Assembly (NCBI GenBank): GCA_027622635.1
Contig: JAQBYK010000017.1
Coordinates: 1 to 15,354, forward strand
Direction of reading: 5' to 3'
Length of the DNA stretch: 15,354 nucleotides
Source of the DNA: a bacterium
GTDB lineage: Bacteria > Patescibacteriota > Gracilibacteria > UBA1369 > LOWO2-01-FULL-3
Shown here piece after piece: positions 7,608 to 13,185 of this stretch (the first letter of the stretch is position 1; every line of letters begins with the position of its first letter). Made by a program: the position numbers and the translations under genes. The notes under the pieces were generated by a model that worked only from the letters and a program-made list of their open reading frames with translations, ran no database searches and was not told the DNA's origin.

Positions 7608-9580
7608 AACCCAAACTCCTCCCGCATAGCTTCAATCTCATCTCGAAGTTCCGCGGCTTTTTCAAACTCCATGTTTTGACTGGCAATTTCCATTTTCGCT
7701 TCAAGAGTACGAATAAGCCTATTCGCTTCATCCTTGGGAATTTTCTTTAAATCAAGGGTTCTTCCCTTGTCCTTCTTCTTGCCTCCAAATTGAGCAATAT
7801 CCTTTACGGCTTTAATAATTGTTTCGGGAGTAATGCCATGAGCTTTATTATAGACAATTTGTTTTTCTCTTCTCCTCAGGGTCTCCGAAATGCATTTTTC
7901 CATCGCATCTGTAATTTTATCCGCATACATAATCACAAATCCATTAACATTACGGGCACAACGCCCAACATTTTGAATTAAAGCACTGGCACTTCTCAAA
8001 AACCCCTGCTTATCAGCATCCAAAATCGCCACCAAACTAACCTCAGGCAAATCAAGCCCCTCTCTAAGAAGATTTATCCCAACTAAAACATCAAACTTAC
8101 CCAGCCTTAAATCTCTAATAATTTCAATCCTCTCGATAGTATCAATATCGGAATGTAAATACTTAACACGCAAATCAGCATCAGTCAAAAAGTCTGTTAA
8201 ATCCTCCGCGTTACGCTTAGTCAAAGTAGTGATGAGCACCCTTTCCCCTACCTTTACTCTCTTATTAATTTCTTTAATCAAATCCTCCATCTGCCCCTTG
8301 CTGGGTCTAACGGAAATCTCGGGATCAATAAGACCGGTCGGCCTAACCACAAGTTCAATGATATTTTTCTTTTTAGTATGCTCCATTTCATATTTGCCCG
8401 GAGTAGCCGAAACAAATACAGTGTTTTTCATGTAACCCTTGAACTCCTCAAATTTAAGAGGCCGATTATCGTGTGCGGAAGGAAGGCGAAATCCATGCTC
8501 AACTAAAGTTTGTTTGCGAGAAAAATTCCCGTTATGCATTCCTCCAATTTGAGGAACAGTCATGTGTGATTCATCCAGGAAGAGAATAAAATCATCCGGC
8601 AAATAATCCAACAATGTTGAAGGCTGATCACCTGGAGCTTTACCGCTCAAATATCGAGTATAATTCTCAATACCTGAACAATAACCGGTCTCAAGAAGAA
8701 TCTCTAAATCGTATTCAGTACGCGTTTTTATACGTTCAGCCTCAATGATTCTTCCTGTTTTCTTGAGCTCATTATATCTGATTTCCATATCTTTGCGTAT
8801 TCCAACAACAGCACGATCTATTTTTTCATGAGTAGTCACATCGTGCTTTGCGGGGAAGATAGTCACGCTATTAAGCTCTTTCAAAAGTTCTCCCGTAAAA
8901 CTATCAACCTCGCTGATTGCTTCAATTTCATCCCCAAAAAATTCCAATCTAAAAACCGTATCTCTATCCGGAGGAAAAACTTCGATAGTATCTCCCAACA
9001 CATGAAACATCCCATTCTTAAACTCCATATGCGATCTCGTATATTGCAGATCAGTCAAATGTCTGAGGAATTTATCCCTAACAATAGTCTCACCAACTGA
9101 GACCTTTTGAGCCAATTGGTTGTAATCCTCTACGGAACCAAGACCGTAAATACAAGAAACGGACGCAACAATCAAAACATCTTTTCTTGAAAGCAAATTA
9201 TTTGTGGCAGCATGTCTAAACTTACTGATTTCCTCATTAATTGATGCATCTTTCTCAATGTAAGTATCGGTGGAAGGCATATAAGCCTCAGGCTGATAAT
9301 AGTCATAATAAGAAACAAAGTAACTTACGGCATTATCGGGAAAAAAATCCTGAAACTCACTACATAGCTGAGCTGCAAGAGTCTTGTTGTGCGCTAAAAC
9401 CAATGTTGGCCTCTGCAATTCCTCCACAACCTTCGCCATGGTGAAAGTTTTCCCGGAGCCCGTGACTCCAAGTAATGTCTGGTGTTGCTCACCTTTTCTT
9501 ATACCCTCACAAACCCTTTTTATTGCCTGAGGTTGATCGCCTTTTGGCTTATAGCCGCTCTTTAGAACAAATTTATCCAT
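7604..9580 (-). CDS. uvrB: Excinuclease ABC subunit B
   Basis: A complete 658-residue UvrB, the damage-verifying helicase-like subunit of nucleotide excision repair. It acts with UvrA for loading and UvrC for incision, neither of which is in this window. Visible motifs: Walker A GVTGSGKT (38-45), the DNA-inserting beta-hairpin region SYYDYYQPEAYMPSTDTYIEKD (about 90-111), DESH Walker B (336-339), SATPG (391-395), the helicase C-terminal region with LLREGLDLPEVSLV, and a C-terminal UVR domain (about 619-654) that contacts UvrC. Motif VI reads IQNVGRCARN, whereas the familiar version is IQTIGRAARN; the Gln, Gly and both Arg are kept, so activity is expected. The start is supported by a promoter 7 nt upstream. 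The gene is convergent with DUF2207 and overlaps it by 4 nt. Confidence 0.98.
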   Translation of the reverse strand: MDKFVLKSGYKPKGDQPQAIKRVCEGIRKGEQHQTLLGVTGSGKTFTMAKVVEELQRPTLVLAHNKTLAAQLCSEFQDFFPDNAVSYFVSYYDYYQPEAYMPSTDTYIEKDASINEEISKFRHAATNNLLSRKDVLIVASVSCIYGLGSVEDYNQLAQKVSVGETIVRDKFLRHLTDLQYTRSHMEFKNGMFHVLGDTIEVFPPDRDTVFRLEFFGDEIEAISEVDSFTGELLKELNSVTIFPAKHDVTTHEKIDRAVVGIRKDMEIRYNELKKTGRIIEAERIKTRTEYDLEILLETGYCSGIENYTRYLSGKAPGDQPSTLLDYLPDDFILFLDESHMTVPQIGGMHNGNFSRKQTLVEHGFRLPSAHDNRPLKFEEFKGYMKNTVFVSATPGKYEMEHTKKKNIIELVVRPTGLIDPEISVRPSKGQMEDLIKEINKRVKVGERVLITTLTKRNAEDLTDFLTDADLRVKYLHSDIDTIERIEIIRDLRLGKFDVLVGINLLREGLDLPEVSLVAILDADKQGFLRSASALIQNVGRCARNVNGFVIMYADKITDAMEKCISETLRRREKQIVYNKAHGITPETIIKAVKDIAQFGGKKKDKGRTLDLKKIPKDEANRLIRTLEAKMEIASQNMEFEKAAELRDEIEAMREEFGF

Positions 9581-9587
9581 GAACTGA

Positions 9588-9616
9588 ATCCTAACACGAG
9601 AATCTTCCTTTTACAA
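9588..9616 (-). promoter_or_regulatory. Promoter of uvrB, near-leaderless
   Basis: On the minus strand: -35 TTGTAA (9611-9616), a 17-nt spacer and an extended -10 TGTTAGGAT (hexamer 9588-9593). The -10 ends 7 nt before the ATG at 9580, so transcription should begin at or one base before the start codon. I see no obvious LexA-type palindrome between the two divergent promoters. Confidence 0.6.
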
Positions 9617-9640
9617 CAAAGCCTCGTCTGAGTCCGGCAC

Positions 9641-9669
9641 TTGCCTCAATAATGAAAAGTATCTATCCT
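9641..9669 (+). promoter_or_regulatory. Promoter that fixes the start of the IMPase-family gene
   Basis: -35 TTGCCT (9641-9646), a 17-nt spacer and -10 TATCCT (9664-9669). The -10 ends 6 nt before an ATG at 9676. An upstream in-frame ATG at 9652 lies between the two boxes and so would not be on this transcript; this favours 9676 as the real start. Confidence 0.6.
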
Positions 9670-9675
9670 GATATC

Positions 9676-10491
9676 ATGAATATTCTCGATTACGCAGTTA
9701 AAACGGCAAAAAAAGCCGGTACATTTATTTTAAAAGAGCAAAAAAAATCACTGAAAGTTACAAAGAAAGGAATCCGCGACCTTGTAACAAATGCTGACAA
9801 AGCTTCTGAGAAATTGATTATAAAAGAAATTCTATCCGCTTACCCGGATCACGGCATAATCGCAGAAGAATCACACTCGGCTAAAGATCTAGCCAAAATT
9901 GCGCAAGCTCCTTACATCTGGATCATAGACCCAATAGATGGAACCACAAATTTTGCAAACGGCATGGATCAATACGCTGTTTCTATCGGCATATTCAAAA
10001 CAAAATCCTCAAAAAGCTCCAAAAACTTCGAATACCTGGAAGGTGAACTGATAGCGGGTGTAGTCTACGCACCAGCACTTAAACAACTCTACACAGCCCA
10101 AAAAGGCAAAGGCGCCTACCTAAACTCAAAAAGGATTAAAGTTTCCAAGACCAAAAAAGTCATAGACGCAGTATATGCAACCGGCTTCCCCTACAAAAAC
10201 AAACAAACCAATATGCCATACTTCGCTGCAATCCTCGAAAAATGCCGCGGAGTGAGACGCTGGGGCGCGGCATCACTGGACCTCTGTAGTGTCGCCAGAG
10301 GCCACTTTGACGCACACTGGGAGCTGGGGCTTCAAGCCTGGGACATCGCAGCCGGAGCTCTCATAGTAAAAGAGGCCGGCGGTCAGGTAACAGACATAAA
10401 CGGCAACCAACTGGATCTCTTTGGCCAAGATCTCTTTGCAAGCAACAGCAATATTCACAAGGAAACAGTACAAATCTTCAAAACACTCTAA
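9676..10491 (+). CDS. Inositol monophosphatase family protein (SuhB/CysQ-like)
   Basis: The 271-residue enzyme belongs to the Mg-dependent, lithium-sensitive phosphatase family that removes phosphate from inositol phosphates, 3'-phosphoadenosine phosphates or related sugars. The metal-binding and catalytic motifs are complete: Glu64/Glu65 (IIAEES), Asp85-Pro-Ile-Asp88-Gly-Thr-Thr (IIDPIDGTTNFANG) and Asp223 (QAWDIAAGALIVKEAGG). Length is typical. The substrate cannot be decided from sequence, so I give no gene symbol. A frame extension to an ATG at 9652 exists, but the promoter boxes overlap it, and MNILDYAVKTAKKAG is a typical N-terminus for the family. The gene is divergent from uvrB and ends 7 nt from the convergent gene at 10499. 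Confidence 0.93.
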   Translation: MNILDYAVKTAKKAGTFILKEQKKSLKVTKKGIRDLVTNADKASEKLIIKEILSAYPDHGIIAEESHSAKDLAKIAQAPYIWIIDPIDGTTNFANGMDQYAVSIGIFKTKSSKSSKNFEYLEGELIAGVVYAPALKQLYTAQKGKGAYLNSKRIKVSKTKKVIDAVYATGFPYKNKQTNMPYFAAILEKCRGVRRWGAASLDLCSVARGHFDAHWELGLQAWDIAAGALIVKEAGGQVTDINGNQLDLFGQDLFASNSNIHKETVQIFKTL

Positions 10492-10498
10492 AAAACAA

Positions 10499-11278
10499 TC
10501 ACAAAGTATTGATACTGAGCTTTATCATTTGAATTATCGAACCATCAAGATAGAAAGAATCTAAATATTCGATCGTAAGATTTGGGTTTATCTCAAATCC
10601 ATAGCCTTTATCAATTTCAGCATTGAATTCCTCAATTTGCCCTTCAGAGGTATAAGATTGAAATGTTAAATTAGCACTCTCTGAATTAACTGAATTGACC
10701 GTAACAGTAAAGTTGTTATCTGGTATCTCAATCCAAAATCCATTACCTTCACAACTAACATACTCACCTGCTCCAGAAACTGAGAACCAAGGACACACTT
10801 GAGCAAGGTATTCTCCATCGTCCTCCTCATCAACTACCTCAAGCACAACAGGCTCCTCAGCCGGTGTTGAATCATCTTCACCATACCAAAGATCCTGATA
10901 GTAAGTCGCACAAATTGCTGGTTCACTAATATCACCACCCCGATGATTTGCAGTCCATCCTCCCTCATCCCACTCCTCTTTAAGCGTCACACACTCATTG
11001 ATACCAAGAGGAACAGCAACCTCCTCAACATTTGCATAATCACCTTGTTCAGGCTCTCCCGGCGGTGTTGAACTCTTTTCATCAATACATCTACCTTCAC
11101 ATTCCGGCGGTTTCTCGCCAATAAACCCCTTAAAAAGACTAGATCCAGAACTAAAATAGTAGGCTCCGCCACCAAGAACAAGCACAGCCAAAACGGCAGC
11201 AATTATCTTTCCGGTATTACTCTTTTTTTGAACATCACCGGGAACTTGCCCATTGAAGGGATCATTTTGATTTTCCAT
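10499..11278 (-). CDS. Membrane-anchored protein with one Cys/Trp repeat
   Basis: This 259-residue protein is not a family I recognise. A short polar N-terminus is followed by a membrane segment (about residues 24-42) and then an extracytoplasmic part. Residues 94-132 contain one copy of the repeat found seven times in the SLH protein at 13186-15087: Cys96, KEEWDEGGWT, and Cys123 followed by YY. The juxtamembrane segment GFIGEKPPECEGRC also resembles GFIKGVDPNPSYGRC of that protein, which suggests common ancestry including the anchor. An acidic Pro/Glu-rich linker (137-157) leads to a C-terminal domain (about 158-259), probably beta-rich, with Cys162 and Cys176. The gene has its own promoter and a leader like that of the SLH gene. 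Role unknown; a cell-surface protein is the safe description. Confidence 0.8.
   Translation of the reverse strand: MENQNDPFNGQVPGDVQKKSNTGKIIAAVLAVLVLGGGAYYFSSGSSLFKGFIGEKPPECEGRCIDEKSSTPPGEPEQGDYANVEEVAVPLGINECVTLKEEWDEGGWTANHRGGDISEPAICATYYQDLWYGEDDSTPAEEPVVLEVVDEEDDGEYLAQVCPWFSVSGAGEYVSCEGNGFWIEIPDNNFTVTVNSVNSESANLTFQSYTSEGQIEEFNAEIDKGYGFEINPNLTIEYLDSFYLDGSIIQMIKLSINTL
10883..10999 (-). repeat. Single copy of the C-x-W-DEGGWT protein repeat
   Basis: This stretch encodes residues 94-132 of the membrane-anchored protein. It shows the order Cys96, Lys100, Trp103, DEGGWT, Cys123 and Tyr-Tyr. The 27-residue Cys-Cys spacing lies within the 25-28 range of the seven copies in the SLH protein. Confidence 0.75.
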
Positions 11279-11307
11279 TTTTATTTTTGTTTAATAATAG
11301 CACTAGT

Positions 11308-11336
11308 ATCATACCATATTTTAGCAAAAACCACAA
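11308..11336 (-). promoter_or_regulatory. Promoter of the single-repeat protein gene
   Basis: On the minus strand: -35 TTGTGG (11331-11336), a 17-nt spacer and an extended -10 TGGTATGAT (hexamer 11308-11313). There are 29 nt between the -10 and the ATG at 11278, giving a leader of about 22 nt that is A-rich and lacks a Shine-Dalgarno. The remaining intergenic bases (11337-11384) show no clear terminator for the upstream gene. Confidence 0.65.
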
Positions 11337-11384
11337 GGTCTAGGCCAAGCAATCCCTCTAATCAACCTTCAAAAGTGCCCAATT

Positions 11385-13130
11385 TCACTCACACTCCGCC
11401 ATCCTTTCCATAGCAACCACAAACCCCGTGGCGTGCTTCTCGAAAAGTCGCTTTTCCTCACTACCCTCCTCATAAACAGGCGCCAAAGACTTCAAAATCC
11501 CATACATTTCAAGAGCTTTCTCACAATTTCCATTCTCAAAATAGATATCACCGGCTTCCGTATATAAAATAGGCAAATTGGGAGCAGCTTCTCCGGCCTT
11601 CAAATAATGATCCTCAACCAAATCAAAATCCCCTTCATTTGCAGCCATTTTCATCCCAAGAATATTATAGTAATAATCTTCACCACTTATTCTTCTATAA
11701 GCCTCGAGATGATCTACAAGTTCACCCGCCCTTTCATCTGCAAAAAGTTTTATCACAATCCTCCTTGGATAAGTGAAAACAGGAGTATTATTAACGGCTT
11801 CCTCCAAAACATCGAAAGCAGCCGGATTACCCATGGCATATTGTTCAAAGCCCTTGGCCAAGAGTAAATCAGTCTTTAGAATAAGCAAAGAGCTCACAAA
11901 CAACGAAACAGCAAGCAAAGCCAGCCCCCCCTTCCAAACAAAATGCTTCATAGTCCGTTTAGCATCATCAAACTCAAGCTGCTCCAGAAGAAGAATAGCC
12001 CAAAACGCGATAAGATAAACAAAGTGCTCAAGTACGGAAAAACTAAACTGAACAGAGACCAAATAAGCAATTATCGCAAATATCGCCACTTTGCCGTCTC
12101 TGCTTTTAATTTTTTTCCGAATAAGTAGCCAGGCAATAAAAACAATGGGAACTAAATATAGAATCAACCCAAGCAAACCTCTTTCGAGCAGAGCTTCCAG
12201 GATCTCATTGTGAGGACTTGAAGGGGTCGTATAGAACTGTTCGGTATTAAAAGCTTCCTTGGGCATAACTCTAACAAACTCCCTATAGAATGAATTTAAA
12301 CCCGTTCCAAGCAACACGTACCATTTATCAAGTAATTTCAAACTTCCCTCCCAAAGCAAACCCCTGGAACTGATTGAGCGCATATCTATAAAACCAATAA
12401 ATGGCAAGGCACCGGCAATTGCAACAAGACCAGCTGTTAAAAGCCATTTATACAAACGTTTCACATTCGAGAAGAACAAGAACCCAAGGTATGCGGAAGC
12501 CATAACACCCAATATAACCGCTCTGCTCCTGGTCAAAAAGATAGCCAAGCCAACCAGAACAAATAACAAAACACTCATGGCCGACTCCTTCTTTCCTCTG
12601 TCTTCATCCAACAATTCAAAACCAAGCAAGAAGAATGGAAAAATCAAAAGTTGCGCCAGAAAATTTGGCTGTCCCACAGTGGCATAAGACCTAAACAAAT
12701 GCTCCGCGTTCTCAGGATTGAAATACTGCAAAATCGCATGCACAGACAAAATAGCCGCCACAATCTTCACAATCTTGAAAAATTTCTTCCGAAATCGCCC
12801 ATCACTAAACAAATGCAAACAAATAAACAAATGCCCTATCAAAAGCAGATAAAGCAAAAATCCCTTTGCATAGTGGTATTCCCCAAAAAGACTTTGTATG
12901 GGAGTAACCGAAAAAATCGTAGACAAAAAGAGAGAAGCTAGGAGAGCGCCCAAATAATAATAAAGCATTTTATTCCTCATCACTTCAATCTTATTACTAA
13001 GAACAAGTCCAAGTGCAAAAATCGCCAAGAAAAACAAAAACCAGGACAACTTTGAAGCAGAGTAAATCTCAAATCCAAGAGGATTTACAACCAGCGGAAT
13101 CAAAAATACTCCAAGGTATATTTTCTTCAT
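11385..13130 (-). CDS. O-antigen ligase/polymerase-like membrane protein with C-terminal TPR-like region
   Basis: The 581-residue protein has about eleven or twelve membrane segments (residues about 5-415). Family signatures of the Wzy/WaaL/PglL (O-antigen ligase-like) superfamily are present: LTRSRAVILG (199-208), RGLLWEGSLKLL, LLGTGLNSF (273-281), and the large-loop motif SSPHNEILEALLERGLLG with His307. Members transfer lipid-linked glycans to lipid, protein or another glycan outside the membrane. Residues about 420-580 are soluble, helical and TPR-like (LYTEAGDIYFENGNCEKALEMYGIL), as in many bacterial homologues. Acceptor and glycan are unknown. It lies directly downstream of the SLH protein gene but has its own extended -10, so a role in surface glycosylation or cell-wall polysaccharide assembly is plausible inference. 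The start is supported by that -10, 6 nt upstream. Confidence 0.88.
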   Translation of the reverse strand: MKKIYLGVFLIPLVVNPLGFEIYSASKLSWFLFFLAIFALGLVLSNKIEVMRNKMLYYYLGALLASLFLSTIFSVTPIQSLFGEYHYAKGFLLYLLLIGHLFICLHLFSDGRFRKKFFKIVKIVAAILSVHAILQYFNPENAEHLFRSYATVGQPNFLAQLLIFPFFLLGFELLDEDRGKKESAMSVLLFVLVGLAIFLTRSRAVILGVMASAYLGFLFFSNVKRLYKWLLTAGLVAIAGALPFIGFIDMRSISSRGLLWEGSLKLLDKWYVLLGTGLNSFYREFVRVMPKEAFNTEQFYTTPSSPHNEILEALLERGLLGLILYLVPIVFIAWLLIRKKIKSRDGKVAIFAIIAYLVSVQFSFSVLEHFVYLIAFWAILLLEQLEFDDAKRTMKHFVWKGGLALLAVSLFVSSLLILKTDLLLAKGFEQYAMGNPAAFDVLEEAVNNTPVFTYPRRIVIKLFADERAGELVDHLEAYRRISGEDYYYNILGMKMAANEGDFDLVEDHYLKAGEAAPNLPILYTEAGDIYFENGNCEKALEMYGILKSLAPVYEEGSEEKRLFEKHATGFVVAMERMAECE

Positions 13131-13136
13131 GAAAAC

Positions 13137-13145
13137 AGTATAGCA
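13137..13145 (-). promoter_or_regulatory. Extended -10 of the O-antigen-ligase-like gene, leaderless
   Basis: The minus strand reads TGCTATACT. The hexamer (13137-13142) ends 6 nt before the ATG at 13130. No -35 matches well; the place where one would sit is occupied by the terminator hairpin of the preceding gene. Confidence 0.55.
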
Positions 13146-13175
13146 AAAAGGCCCTAATTTTACTTAGAGCCTTTT
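13145..13175 (-). terminator. Rho-independent terminator of the SLH protein gene
   Basis: A hairpin with outer arms AAAAGGC (13146-13152) and GCCTTTT (13169-13175), one mismatch, inner arms CTAA/TTAG and a 6-nt loop (13158-13163). On the minus strand it is followed by a run of five T, 10 nt after the stop at 13186. It can also form on the plus strand. The T-run ends at the first base of the next gene's extended -10. Confidence 0.8.
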
Positions 13176-13185
13176 CGAATTTTAA

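Noticed and set aside
7429..7629. 66-codon ORF at the end of the DUF2207 gene
   Set aside because: It is an alternate-frame reading of the glycine-rich tail (GGA repeats read as Glu/Ala), not an independent gene.
8828..9100. 90-codon plus-strand ORF opposite uvrB
   Set aside because: It is a shadow of the well-conserved uvrB frame, with no promoter geometry, start signal or recognisable motif.
10494..10520. Hairpin plus T-run after the single-repeat gene
   Set aside because: AGTATCAATACT can pair only 4-5 bp with a tiny loop, has no G/C-rich stem, and is separated from the TTGTTTTTT run. Too weak to call a terminator.
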